A program made the position numbers and the translations under genes. Under the pieces are notes generated by a model. The model saw only the letters and a list, made by a program, of their open reading frames with translations. It was not told where the DNA came from and ran no database searches. Of a stretch of DNA of 64,000 nt, positions 51,196-63,300 are shown piece by piece; within the stretch, counting starts at the first letter, position 1; each line of letters starts with the position of its first letter. Source of the DNA: Isochrysis galbana (Eukaryota > Haptophyta > Isochrysidales > Isochrysidaceae); the NCBI GenBank assembly GCA_018136815.1, contig CM030933.1, positions 7,566,676 to 7,630,675 on the forward strand, written 5' to 3'.

Positions 51196-51510
51196 GACGT
51201 AACCACACCCCGCCCCAAATACTACCACCCCGACGCACGACCGAGCAAGACCAATCGGCGGAAACACGGCAACCGAAAACCACCGGAGAGAAACAGCCAC
51301 CCAGCGCCTCAGGAGGAAGACGAGAATATTCGCTGGGGGCCGGTGCACCCCGCCCAACCCGACCCCCCCCTTACAACCTGAGCCCCTACGTAGAGCACAA
51401 GGGGAGTTGCCGCAAGGCGGGAAGTAAGGGGGAGGGGAGGGAAAGGGCGTGGCTACAGAAGCGAAGCCTAGTGCCACGCGCGAGGCGAGAATATTAAAAG
51501 TTTTTTTTCA

Positions 51511-51940
51511 CTTAATTAAACGTCAAACCGCAGGCGCCACACAATACTACTTTTAGCACCATTATCGCCGACCGATCCGTTGCTGTGTGCACCCTTGTGG
51601 TGTCGCGTGCTTGGGGGTTAAGCTTTGGCTTGAATTCGTGCATTGGCGTGATGCAAGGCTCCACCACACGGGTAGACACCCCGCACCCAGCAATATCTCA
51701 GCGACAATGACCAATAGTGAATATCAACCTCAACAAAAAGTTGCGCTCTCACGCGACAAATTGTGTGCGTATCTGTGGAACCAAACCCCGTGGAGGAAAT
51801 GCGGCGAGACGTCAAGCATGAGCTCGCACTGAGCCGCTCCGCGAAGAATAAGCTCTCAAACCTGGGATTGCGGTGCCCGGAACGAGGAGACTCCCAAACC
51901 ACGACACGCAAGAGCCTCTTAACTCTTGAATCACAATTTC
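51511..51940. other. Intergenic, no gene recognised
   Basis: Between the LINE 3' end and the stop of the plastid-targeted gene. Small frames only. Confidence 0.5.
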
Positions 51941-52615
51941 TCAATCGTCGTCTTCCCGGTAGAGCACACCAGCAGATTCGGAGCTGAACTGGAGCTGCTT
52001 CAGCAGGCCAAGAGAAATAGAAAAGAAGAACAAAATCAAGATGGATGGCGTGAGGATAGGCTCGACGGTGTTGACCAAGAAGTCATCCACAAACTGTGGC
52101 AGAGGTTTGTCGAGAACTTTGCACAATGCTTCTACTGATACAGCAATGCCAGATGCGATGAAGATGATCCCGAACAAAATGGCACCGCCGCCAAAAAAGC
52201 GCTCGAGGAGTTCCTGGCCCTTCTTTGGGATACGTGCGAGCGGGTCAAGCGAGGTGTCCTGACCGACAGGTCGGGAGTCGGTGGGCAAAATACCCCGTTC
52301 CCGTAGCACTGAATCAACCCTCTCGGCACGTGTTGCAGCCGGAGACTGCGCAACGCGGACCTCATTGACGTTGTTGGGCGACGTCGACGGCGTGGAGGCG
52401 TCCCCACTCGCTCCGACACCGAACCCACCCCCAGATGCCTTGGGCACAACCTTGCCGTCCTTACGCTTGTTGCTTTTCTTCGCCATCATGAGTGGTGCCA
52501 GGGAGCTGCGTCCAGCGGCCGCCGCCGGCATTCGTAGCAGGCACAGCGGGGACTGAACGGGTGCGAAAGCACTGGCAACGGCCAGGCATTGCGCGAGTGC
52601 GACGAGCAGGCGCAT
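51941..52615 (-). CDS. Plastid-targeted two-helix membrane protein, 224 aa
   Basis: The frame is open 57 bases upstream, but the first ATG is at 52,615 (MRLLVALAQCLAVASAFAP). Residues 1-16 are a signal peptide with cleavage before Phe-17: the ASAFAP motif that directs proteins into complex red-lineage plastids, followed by a basic, Ser/Ala-rich transit-like stretch (17-60). The mature protein has a disordered Ser/Gly region, a helical segment (RAERVDSVLRERGI), then two transmembrane helices (about 141-165 and 186-206) and an acidic tail (EDDD). Likely a thylakoid or envelope membrane protein; the family is not recognised, though the two-helix C-terminal layout is shared by many small conserved plastid proteins. 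Confidence 0.85.
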   Translation of the reverse strand: MRLLVALAQCLAVASAFAPVQSPLCLLRMPAAAAGRSSLAPLMMAKKSNKRKDGKVVPKASGGGFGVGASGDASTPSTSPNNVNEVRVAQSPAATRAERVDSVLRERGILPTDSRPVGQDTSLDPLARIPKKGQELLERFFGGGAILFGIIFIASGIAVSVEALCKVLDKPLPQFVDDFLVNTVEPILTPSILILFFFSISLGLLKQLQFSSESAGVLYREDDD

Positions 52616-54920
52616 AGGCGGTACGGGGACTGGTTGGCTGTCCGCGAGCTCGCGCAGCAGCTCACACGACACAGAAAGGGGGGGGGAGGGGGGGAGAGGA
52701 AGGGTTTACTGGTCTCCACACTTGTTTTCTTGTTTTCTACTTTAGTTGCTTCTTCTTCTTTTGTCTCTTCTCTCATGTTTTGCGCTGGGCCGCTGGGCCC
52801 GCCCTCCGCCCTCCGCCCCCACATCCATGCTGTGAACGAGCGAATGAACTGTCTGAGGTTTTGTATTAGAAGGGGCTCATAGTCCCCATTTGCCTTGGTG
52901 TACGCTTAATTAGGTGTCCTCCGATCTCGTCCCCTCTTTGCGTCGCTAAGACCATGCTACACCTAGCCCTCGTCTCGCTACTCGGTATGGGCCTGCCCAC
53001 GGCTGTCCCACGCGCTCTACTCGAACATGGTACCCCCGCAAGTCGCAAGTCGATCCGAACGCTCGCATCGCTCGATCTCGACCATCCTCGACCTCCACAT
53101 GCCCGAATTACCCTTTGGGCTTCTCTCGACCACTCACCCCTCAAATGTTTGGGCCTCCCCCATCCCTTTGGATGGGCTCGTCTCACGTCTCACGTCTCAC
53201 GTCTCTCGGGGCCTCTAAGGCCCGTCTCGACCCCCGCGCCGGCCCCGCGCGGTTCTAGCCACTCGCGCCGACCTTTGGGACACCCTCTACCTTGTTTGAA
53301 GGGGGGGCAAAGTTGGCCGAGCAGACTTTTTTGACAAAGTTCCACAAGTTCTCACGATGGCGGAATCAGCCGGCGACTCCCACTGCGCGGGTGCTCTTTG
53401 GGCTCGTCGTGACCCGGGCTCCCGGTCCCTACCGCCTCCCAATGCCGAGGCCGATTTCACCCGCGCTGAGGATAAATGTGTTCTCGCATTCTTTGTTGAT
53501 GGTAACCACTCTCAAGGGTATCTTCATCTTCAAAGTTCTCGCCGCCACTCGCCGGCCCAGCGCGCCCCCGTCCCCTCTGCGATGGTCCTTGCTCCCTTTG
53601 GACCCTCGAGCAGGATTGGTGGTTGGTGGTTGGTGGCTTGGTGGCTCGCCCGTGACCTCGCCCGCCGGTTCCGCCGTCCTTGGGAACTCTCACCTTCTCT
53701 GGCAGTCTCTCTCTGCCAGAAAAGCCTCAAGCTTGTGGAACGTTCTGTGCTTCTTCTTCTCTTTACTTCCTTGTCCCTGTCGCATTCGCGAATCGACACT
53801 CGTTAGGCTTCGCTCTTCTCTTCGTCTTCGTCGTTCTGCATTTATCGTTATAATTCTCATTTTTCTCTCGTTCTCTGTCAAAAGCTTCGCGTGGACGCAT
53901 AGATAGGATCTTGGGTTGTGGAGCGCTCTCTCTCTTTCTCTCGAATAGAAGGGAAGTTTCCCCACCTTTCTTCCTCCTAGGCGCCTCGCAAATAGGTTTA
54001 ATTTGCTATCTCCTCCGCGTTTCTTTATCTGCTTCTGGGGCAATCGCGTTCAATTTGCGACCTCTTCGTATCTCCCCGACAATCGCATATGCGACATGTG
54101 GTGGCGAGATGTCCGACCCTGCCGCGCTGCATGTTGGCACCGGCGATGCGCCCGTCTAGCCCCAGAACCCCTCGTGCTCAGCCCTCCGTGAGCCCTGACA
54201 CCCCTCATCTCCACATTGAACATGTTCTACATTCCTGTTAATTCACCATGAGCCCCACACACAACCACAACCAAGCTGGGGATCGTTCACGCCGTCGAGG
54301 AGTTCAAGGAACAAGACAACCAAGGCACTTGAAGCTTTGGCACGCCATTCAAAACTGACACTAGAGACACTAGGACCCGGACTTAACTACTACATACAAG
54401 ACGTAGACGGATAGACACGCAAGGCAATATCGACAAACTCAAAAGGTCTGCCCGAACCCCACACTCCGAACCAGGCCTCAGGTAGTGCACCGAGGCCGGA
54501 CCCCGGAAACCGAAGAAAAAGGAAAGAAGGGGGGCAGGGGAAGAGGTGGAGGGAGGGAAGTTAAGGGCGATGTAGATAGCAAAGGCAAAGGTGTGACCCA
54601 TAGCTATAGTAGGCGAGTAGCCCTGAATCTTCAGAAGTTTTTTTTAAAGCTTCAAACTCATATGACAAATCAATTGTCACACCGCATCAATACACTAGCT
54701 AACGTCACACTGAGGTTGGTCAATCCAATGCCTCACAACTATCAACTATAGTGAGCGCATGTTACTCCGTCAGCTGTCAGGTCGTTAGTTCAGAATTTTG
54801 AATAGGGTAATGGAACGGGTTTGGTCCGTGTTCTTACATAACGTCAACGTGACCTTCTAGCGTGGGGGGGTTCGCATCTTTTCTTCATACAACTTACGCG
54901 AGACTGACAACACCCTCTTC
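52616..54920. other. 2.3-kb stretch without a recognised gene
   Basis: Open frames at 53,292-53,906 and 53,357-53,806 (+) overlap each other and lack domains. A CTCACGT tandem sits at 53,184-53,212. The block near 54,490-54,660 ('gaccccggaaaccgaag', then 'gaatcttcagaagttttttttaaag') echoes 24,953 and the LINE-type 3' tails, suggesting another retroelement end. Confidence 0.45.
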
Positions 54921-54924
54921 ACCA

Positions 54925-55115
54925 ATAGCTACCCTCATGATCCCCACGATCTTCCGCGATTGAACGCTTTTCCATGTGTAGGCTGATGGTGATTGAACGC
55001 TTTTCTATGCGGTGGGGCTGATGGCGATTGAACGCGTTCCACGTGTAGGCTGATGGTGATTGAACGCTTTTCTATGCTGTGGGTGATGGTGATTGAGCGC
55101 CTCTCGCCTCAGCAC
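54925..55115 (+). repeat. GATTGAACGC minisatellite, copy 2
   Basis: Begins TACCCTCATGATCCCCACGA exactly as at 8,582, then four units of GATGGTGATTGAACGC with TTTTC(C/T)ATG or GTTCCACGTGTAGG spacers, and closes GATTGAGCGCCTCTCGCC as at 8,788-8,804. It is the subterminal array of the element that splits the hAT gene at 7,827-8,800. Confidence 0.85.
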
Positions 55116-55135
55116 CAGCGGCAACACTGCCCAAG

Positions 55136-55615
55136 ATGCCTCGCTCGGGGGCAGAGGCAGAGGCAGAGGAAGAGGACGATGGAGGCAGCGGCATGAACGA
55201 CAACGACATCTTCTCCAAACGACAGCGGCTGTACGAGTTCTCAGGGTCATGGACCCTAAGGGACATGCGGGAAGAAAAGACCAAGCGGCGCGAGCCGGCG
55301 GCGCAAGGAGGAGCTCGACAAGCGGCGCACCGAAAGGCCGCGAGGCGCGACAAGGCCCACGATCTTCGAGAGCGAGAGCGAGCTCGCCGCGCATCATTTG
55401 AGGCATGCCATCTTATGTGCTCGTGTCAACATGTTCCGTGCCCTTGGAATGGGTTCCTTTGTTGTGACACTTGTGGCAACCTCAAGAAGGAAGTGTGCAA
55501 GAAGAGGGAATGTGTGCAGCTTCGGAGGCTTGCAGCTCGTGTGGATGCTGGGTGTCAAAGTCAAAGTGCGTTGAGTGCGTGGGAGCCCGTTCTCGATGTC
55601 GGGGCTGATGCATGA
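55136..55615 (+). CDS. Small cysteine-cluster protein, 159 aa, function unknown
   Basis: ATG at 55,136. Acidic N-terminus (AEAEEEDD), a charged Arg/Glu/Ala helix (about 45-90), then a dense Cys cluster: CHLMCSCQHVPC, FLCCDTCGNLKKEVC, KKREC. The spacing suggests a zinc-binding fold. It lies 20 bases past the GATTGAACGC array, so it may belong to that element rather than the host. The frame overlaps minus-strand repeat DNA at its 3' end. Not a family I can name. Confidence 0.5.
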   Translation: MPRSGAEAEAEEEDDGGSGMNDNDIFSKRQRLYEFSGSWTLRDMREEKTKRREPAAQGGARQAAHRKAARRDKAHDLRERERARRASFEACHLMCSCQHVPCPWNGFLCCDTCGNLKKEVCKKRECVQLRRLAARVDAGCQSQSALSAWEPVLDVGADA

Positions 55616-55836
55616 GGCTCGCGATGTTGTCGAGTCGAGCGGAGCCGGAGGGCTCTGAGCCACTCCGTCGCGAGCGGCACCGGCGGCTAGCGCGGCGCTT
55701 TGTCCCTCCTCCCCACCGGGAGTCGGGTGAATGAAATTCTGGACTGGGTCGGGCAACCCCATTCGGGTGTATGGACAGGGAACGAACGGCGAACGAAGGA
55801 CTGTGGGGCGGCGAGGCGCTCCTAGCGGCCCTAGTG

Positions 55837-57182
55837 TGATGGGTTGTAAGAGATTGTTAGACCTACAAAGAACTCTTCCCTCAGGGAGGGAGCCTAAGCT
55901 GCTTGAGTGCAGCGACGCAGCGAACAACGACGGACAACGAAGCTGAGAACAACAGGTTACACCGACTCACGAACACACCGGAATCATTCACCCAAACCAA
56001 GCAAATTATCAAGCAACCGCGACCCCAAATCACCGATAACTCAAACACGTCGCGAGAGACGGAGAGAGAGAGCGAGAGAGAGAGAGAGACTCCGCAGCGA
56101 CGGCCGGAGCGTGTCTCCGTTGTAACTTCCCACGTAGCGGAGAGTCCGAAGGGGAGCGTCCTGTCGCGCGACCACGGCGATCACTTTGGATACAGATCGC
56201 AACGAGATGTCTTCACGACAGAGGAAATCTTGCCGTTGAGCGTGAACCTTCTAGACGCTTCTAACGAACAACCCTGAGTAGCAACCAAGGGGAAGGAACA
56301 CCAAAGGGGCCAAGGCTTGCATGTAACTTGCATCAAGGGGAAAGATTCCCTCACCTAGGAAGCGAACCTACACCGGTCTCCAAGGGGAGATGGCAAATTA
56401 AACCTCAAATCTCGAGCGGCTAGAGCAACCGACTCGCTCGCCAAAACCTTGACCGAGAAGAAAGAAGCAAGGACCTACAAGCCAAGGGTAGCGGACCTAG
56501 GGAATGTGAGAGGAAGTTTCCGAACGCCAACGCGAACGCCAAACGCCGGAAGGCAACGAAACCCTAACCAAGCCAAGCGGAACCTACGAAGAACAGGCCT
56601 GGACGACAACGACAACGAAAGTGAAAGTGAGCAAGTCCCAAGCAAGAACCGGAACTCAACAAGAAACAACAAGCCTTGCAAGAAGCTAAACAAGCCTTCA
56701 CAAGGTAACTCGAGAGCCTGAGACAAGCGCGCAGCGAGCAACAGGCGACCTGGCTCCTTTGGGTCAAGATTACCCGAAAGGAGGAAACCTGGAATCTAGA
56801 CCTGACAAACAGGCTAGAAGGAACGAAACGAGAACTCGAATTCTAGATCGCTAGGGACGAACCCTACCAACCTAGAAGTACCTGAGCTTCACCGTGTGGC
56901 CGCACGGCGAAGGACCTGGAAATAAGAGCCTGGAAATCGCATCATCTAGGATGAATGCGACACCCCCCGACTAAGATCGAGACGTCTCCCGATGTCGAGC
57001 GGTGAACCTGGAAACAGAGACCTGGAACCTAGAACCTGAGCTGACCAGAGGTCAGAATCGGAACAAGAAGCAACGGAACATAGCGAGCGAAACGTGGAGA
57101 CAAGAACACCCTTTGGATCCAAAGCGAGCACGAAATCGGCGGCTTAACGCGGCGGCCTCTTTCGTACGCACTGCCCCACCCA
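55837..57182 (-). mobile_element. Probable LTR/3' flank of the Ty3/gypsy element
   Basis: Lies directly downstream (element sense) of the polyprotein. A purine tract on the minus strand, AAAAGGGAGAAG (57,194-57,183), is followed by TGGGTGGGG, as expected for a polypurine tract then the LTR 5' end. At the far side TGTGATGGG (55,838) would give the CA end. The other LTR is outside the window, so both limits are provisional. No competing gene in this stretch. Confidence 0.45.
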
Positions 57183-57349
57183 CTTCTCCCTTTTACAGGA
57201 GCTTTGCTCGGGTGTTGCGCCGGGTGTAGAGCGCAGGCAGCACGCGTTCAGCACCTCCATGATTCGCTCGGACGGAAACTTGAACTCGGAGCCCTAGCCG
57301 AGGCGTGGGGCTAGCCTAGAGGGACGGGTCCCTTACCCAAGACATGGGA

Positions 57350-60300
57350 TCAACGAGAATGGAGCCTGGATCGAGTGCGCGAAGACGGCGCATCGAGAAC
57401 GGGAGGAAGAGGAGTATCCCTGGCCGACGAAGAAGTTGCTTCCGGGGACTCAACATCTTCTGGACAAGTCTCTTCGACGGAGCGATCATACTCATCAAGC
57501 AAATCAGAACAACGACGGAGCAACTCGGAACGAGGCTCCCAGGTGGCTTCTCGAATAGAATAGCCACGCCACTTCACGAGGTACTCGATAGAATCGCCAT
57601 GGCTACGACGATCGAGCAACTTTTCAACGATGTACTCGTCGTCAGCCAGCGGCTCTTCATCAACGAAAGTATGATACGGCCGGAGGTTCGAGATATGCAC
57701 CTCCTCCTTGACTAACCGGTTCTCCAGATCACGGAGTCGGTACCTAGTGTCGGACAGAGCCTCTACGACGCGGTAGGGACCCGAGTAGATGAATTGCAAC
57801 TTGTTGGCATGGCCTGGTAATCGCATGCAGACGCGATCCCCAGGTTCGAAACGAGCTGGTCTTTGAGACTTGATGGTAGCGTCACGGACTGACTCAGCCT
57901 GAGCGGCTAGGGTAGCCTCGAGAGCGCTGGACCAAGAGAGGCGGAGGCTCGCATTGAGCCTGGATGCGTACGAGCGAACGTCGGCGGACGCCGCCTCGAG
58001 AGCAGTTGGCGAAACGGACTTCGGATCAGAAAGTTGAGCGGGCAGACGCAGCTCACGCCCAAAGATCAAAGACGCTGGAGACCGGGAGGTGACACGACCG
58101 GAAGAAGCCCTCAACGAGAGGAGTAGGAACGGCAAATGGTCGACCCAATGGCTGCCACCCTCATTCGAGGCGCGCATCAAACGGATGAGCGTTTGCTGAG
58201 CGCGTTCGACGAAGCCTACACCCTCATGTCGATACGGCTCTGTACTCGACAAATCAGTCCCGGTGAGCTCCAGAATACGCGAAACAAGAACCGAACAAAG
58301 ATTCGAACCGGCGTCGGTTCGAAGCTGCCTAGGGACTCCATAACGCGTCACAATCAAGCGGATGAACATGTCCAAGGCCATCTCCGACGAGGGATCCCCA
58401 TTCGACGGCTCAGCCTCAATCCATCGAGTGAGCGAGTCGATGAAGACGACCAGCTTGTCGTAACCCGAGACTCCAGGCACGAAGTTGTGAGTGGGAGCCA
58501 GTGAGAGCACGTCGCAGTAGACCACATCAAAGGGGTAGGTACCCACGGAGAGACCGGAGGGCGACGCTAGAGCCCTAGGTAGCGGCTTGGCGAGGGTGCA
58601 CTCGTGGCATTCCCGGACGTAGGATGCAACGTCGGAAGACATGCCAGGCCAGTATACCCGAGTACGAAGAAGACCGGACATACGAGAAACTCCAAGGTGA
58701 CCGGAGCGATCGTGGTAGGCAAAAAGGTAGCGAGACCGCAACGAGGGCGGAACATAGAGCACTAGCGAGTCCGGGTCGGTGGAGTCAGGAACGGTGCGAT
58801 AGTAGACGAGCCCATCGTGAACGACGAAACGGCGAAACATCTTGGATGGCTGAGCGGGAGCGGGAGCGGGAGCGACAGGACTGGAACACGAATCATCTTC
58901 GACAATGGGGCCTGAGGCGGCGGCTGGCGGAGGCGACCCTTGGCCTGATGGCTCGTGGTTGGCCGTCTCTCCTGAGCCCAGGAGTGGCTCTACGAACGGA
59001 TCTTCCGCCAGGGCCGCTCTCATCTCTTCGGAAGTCGGCGTACCCGGAGCCAAATAACTGGACTGGATGGCGGGCCCGGAATCGGAGGCTCGACGACGAG
59101 ATCGGTCCAAAGCTTGAAGCCCTCGCGCCGTAACTACGGAGCGCGTGATGGCAGCCACCGGATGAGACCGTTCATGCTCGGCTAGAGACTCTGAGCCAGG
59201 CTCACGTACCGCTAACGACGCTGGGCCGGCGAGTGGTTCGTCTTCGTGTTCCGGCTCCAGGGATGCTAGCCGGGACAGCCCGTCAGCATCCTGATGAACA
59301 GCTCCTGGTTTATGTTCGACATCGAACCGGTACTCAGCCAACTTGAGAGCCCACCGAGTCAGCCGAGAGGCTGGCCCACCGGCTACTTGATCCTTCATGG
59401 TATGCAGCCATCGCAGCGCAGAGTGGTCAACGACTAACTTGAACCGACGCCCCCAAAGGTAGGGTCGCCAATTTCGGATTGATTCCAGGGCAGCCAAGAG
59501 CTCAATCTCGGTCACCGTCCAATGGCGTTCGGCCGAGGTGAGACTGCGAGCGTAATACCCAACGACTCGTTCACGGTTATCGTCTCCTAGCTGCGAGAGG
59601 ATGCCGGCGATACCCAACTTGCTAGCCCCATCGGTCTTGACGATGAAGGGCCGATCATCCCTGGGTGGAGTCAAGACGGGCTCCGAAGTGATCGCTGTCT
59701 TGAGCTCTTGGATAGCTCGGCGACACTCCTCGGACTGGGACTCCTTTGCCACGTCGCAGCCCTTCCGCGTGAGGGCAGTGAGAGGAGCAGCCTTAGCGGC
59801 GAATTGGCGAATGAATCGACGATAGTAGGAGCAAAGGCCGAGGAAAGATCGAACCGCTTCCAAGGAGTTGATGGATGACGGGTCGATGTCGGCGACAGCT
59901 GCGACCTTCTTCGGGTCCATCTTGAGACCTTCCCTCGAGACAACGTGACCGAGGTACTCCGTAGAGGTGGCAAAGAAGACACACTTGGACATCTTGCAGG
60001 TCAGACCGGCCCACTCTAGCCGTTCGAGAACGAGGTCTAGCCGGTGAAGCATTTGCTCGAACGAAGCCTGTGCCCTGGCCTCTTCGGAAGGACCCACGCC
60101 CGTTGACCAGATGCCCACATCATCGAGGTAAGGCATGCAGATCTCCCACGCTAGCGCACCGAGAACGATGTCCATCAAGCGGCACATGTAGGAGGGACCT
60201 GATTGGATGCCGAACGGTAGAAAGTTGAACTCGTATTTGCCGCGGTGGGTAGTGAAAGCGGTGATATGTTTGTGCGATTCTTTGATCGGGATGCCCCAAA

Positions 60301-63300
60301 AACCAGAGGCTAAATCGAGAGTACATAAGAAGAGAGAACTGAGCGGCCCTTGGCCGGACGCTAGCCTATCGATAGCCTCCACAATGAGGGGTAGAGGGCT
60401 ATCCTCGACGCGTAGCTTGGCGTTCGTGTCGCGGTAGTCCACGCAGAATCGAACGGAGCCATCTTTCTTGCTGACCAGGACTACTCGGGAAGCCCAAGCC
60501 GAATTTGACTTGCGAATAATGCCGGCGGCTTCCATCTTGGCTACCTCCTCTTCTATGATGAGCTCGCCTGCGCGGCCCACTCTAGACGGAGCGTGCCGGT
60601 GAGGAACAGCGCCGGGGTTGAGTGGCAACTCCACCTCGAGAACGTGCGTATGGTTTGGAGCCCCCGGGTGCAACGCGAAAGCTTTGATGCGCCGGGCCAA
60701 GAGTTGGCGTACTTCTTCTCGTTGATCGTCGGAAAGAAGCCGGTCTGGATCGATGGTGGCTGAGTCGAGTAGAGATCGTTGCTCCTCGCTCAGCGCGGTG
60801 ACAGGGTCACCATCCCCCTCGCTTCCAGTCGGAGTCCAGCCCCGGTGCAACTTGAAACGCACCTGGAGCGAAGCTATCGGATGCAGAGACGGCAGGGTCA
60901 GCGCATTGACCCCGGTGTGGACGATCGTCACCGCGATGCGATGATCTTCCGTGGGCGTGACCACCGTGGGCATTACGAGAGGAGACGAATCGAGAGCCTC
61001 GCGATTTGGTAGGCGGTCGACCAGCATCGCGCAGTCCGAATGATCTCGGAGAGCTAGCGGAACCCTGACCCAGATGGTTGCGCGGTGGAAGGCAGGAATC
61101 GTCACCGATTGCTCCGTGTAGAGAAGATATTCGGACGAGGTAGACGCCGGAGCTTTGGCCGCAAACTCGTCGGCAGACTCAAAGAGAGGTGTATAGAGTG
61201 GCTGTCTAGCATCAGCAGCAGCCTCACCCTCCGATCCGGCCGGGATCTCTCGTGTTGCCGTCGACCTCTCTAGAAAGTCGACAGTCAGCGGCTGACCGGG
61301 TGACATCGAGATAGCTCCGACGAAGCCGGCGTCCGCGACTGGGGGCGGCGCCGTGGAAACTCTGACTACACATTCGGAAAGGACTCTTGAAGAGTCTTCT
61401 GAATCGCCAGAGGCCGGACGGAGGCGGAGGCTTCCTTCCGAGCTCGCGGCGTCGAGAGAAATGGTAGCGGAGTGGGCGGCCAAAAAATCGTTCCCGAGCA
61501 GAAGCATCGCGTTTCCTTCGATGACCGCGAACGAATGACGGAAGAGGCGACCGGACAAGGAGAAGACGAGGCTAGCCCGGCCCCTAGTGATGAGAGGAAG
61601 GCCGTCCGGCCCATGTAGGTTGGGGACGGTAGCGTCCGATACGCGTTCGACGCAAGCGTCTTCAGGTAGTCGATCGAGAAGAGCAGTGGTGATTACTGAC
61701 GGGCCCGCTCCAGTGTCAGCCAGGGTGCTGTTCACCGTGAGGGCAACGTCCGGGAGAACGAACCCTTGAGCTGCGCGGTCGCCATCGGCACGGCAGACCA
61801 CGAGATCGCGGACATAGAGGCAGTGACGAGGGTAGAGCGGCGGCGGAGTGTCCGCGATAGATTCCACCGGAAGTGAGGTTCCGGCTCCGGGTGACAGGGT
61901 GGTTGGATTGGAGGCTAGCCTGGACGGAGAAGATTCATCGACGTGGGGCACTCGCTCGATAGCGGCGGCCACCGTCTGCGGCACGAATGGTATCGAGGAG
62001 CGTGGGGATGCCTTTGCTGAACTAGAGGGGTTAGGCACGCCATCATAGCCTAGCCCTCGACGGTCCGTCGGATGCCGAGGTTGATCCATTTGGCGTGACC
62101 ATTCCTTCTCCAGGGACTTCTGCAAGTCTGTCTTCGGAAGCTTCGACAACTCGGAAAATCCGGCCGCACTGAGGCCCCTAGCGGTAGCCCCATCGCAATA
62201 CAGTGCCCGTGGAGTATCCTCTCCTTCGGCGGCGTCGGAGGGCTTGGTCTCGATGGTCTGCATGCTCCGGTGTTCTGGCATCTCGGGCGTGTCATCTTCT
62301 CCCGAGTCGGGCCCGACATCCCAGGTTTCGAGTGGCCTTTCGGCTACGAACGAATTGGTCAGTTCGGCCACTCCCTCGTCGCCAGCCGTGAAGGAGGCGC
62401 TCGGAGATAGTGCATTGATGCCTTGAGAGCCCAGTCGAGACAAGATGGGAGGTTCCGACGGCTCCGCAGCTGCCGCTTGCTCAGCGATTTCTTGGGCGAT
62501 GGAAGGCGTGACATCCTGCCACCGATGGACCCCCGAAATTACATCACGGTCGAAGACCTGCCACTTGCTGCGGCGCTTCTTCACCGTGTTTGGAGGGCCT
62601 GGCGTTGTAGAGCGGTCCTCTATGGGCCACTCCCACGGCAGGAAGCGGTCTCCTTCCGCCTCGGCCTCGTCTTGCGATACGTTTGTTTCCGAGTCCTCCT
62701 GATGAAGCAGGCGAGAAGCATCGGCAACGGGGCCTGCGTCCGGGATCACGACAACCGAATCAGACACTGGCGAACCGCTGGGAGGCGTGAGGTGAGAGCT
62801 AGAAGCTGCTTCGCCTCTCCCCTCCATGAAACGAGCCAGAGCCGTCCTCGGCTCAGCCAGCTCGAAACCGGTCGAGCAAAGCGAAGGGCGTTCTCTCAAG
62901 CTGGCAGCTGCTTGGGAAATTGCCCAGTCCACCGTGAAGTCGAGCGAACGCGACGCCTTGGCTTCGCGCGCATAACGGCGCAAGACCGGCATCCACTGGG
63001 CCGCCATTGCACCGGCAATGCCCACATAGGTGCGGCTGCGAAGGGCGCCACGGTGGGGCGACGGCGATAGATCCGCCATAGCGGATAGACGTCCCTCGAC
63101 AATCTTCGAAGGCTGCAAGGACGGGAGTGAAGCCGTCAGGTACAGGCCAGTTGCTTTTTGATGGCCCGTGCCGTGCTGCCACGGCTGCACAAACTGCCGC
63201 GGTCGCAACCCCCCGACTAAGGCAGAGGCTTCCGCGTGCATTCGAGGATTTTCGACGGCAACGAAAGGCGCGTCGGCGCTTGCCATGGCGAGGAAGACTC

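Larger units (their letters stand above)
45790..51510 (+). mobile_element. Longest LINE copy (L1/Tx1-like), internally deleted
   Basis: Contains an upstream ORF region, CCCH finger region, endonuclease, RT and C-terminal tail, then a 3' UTR ending ATTAAAAGTTTTTTTT at about 51,510. The 3' UTR (51,196-51,510) is the complement of 15,754-15,884 plus 17,404-17,600. The 5' boundary is not defined; no TSD could be paired with the 3' flank. A tandem pair of about 110-base units 208 bases apart (46,712-46,831 and 46,920-47,031) may be 5' monomers. Confidence 0.8.

Noticed and set aside
53292..53906. 204-codon plus frame
   Set aside because: Overlaps another open frame, rich in Ser/Leu/Arg without a domain; possible retroelement flank but unsupported.
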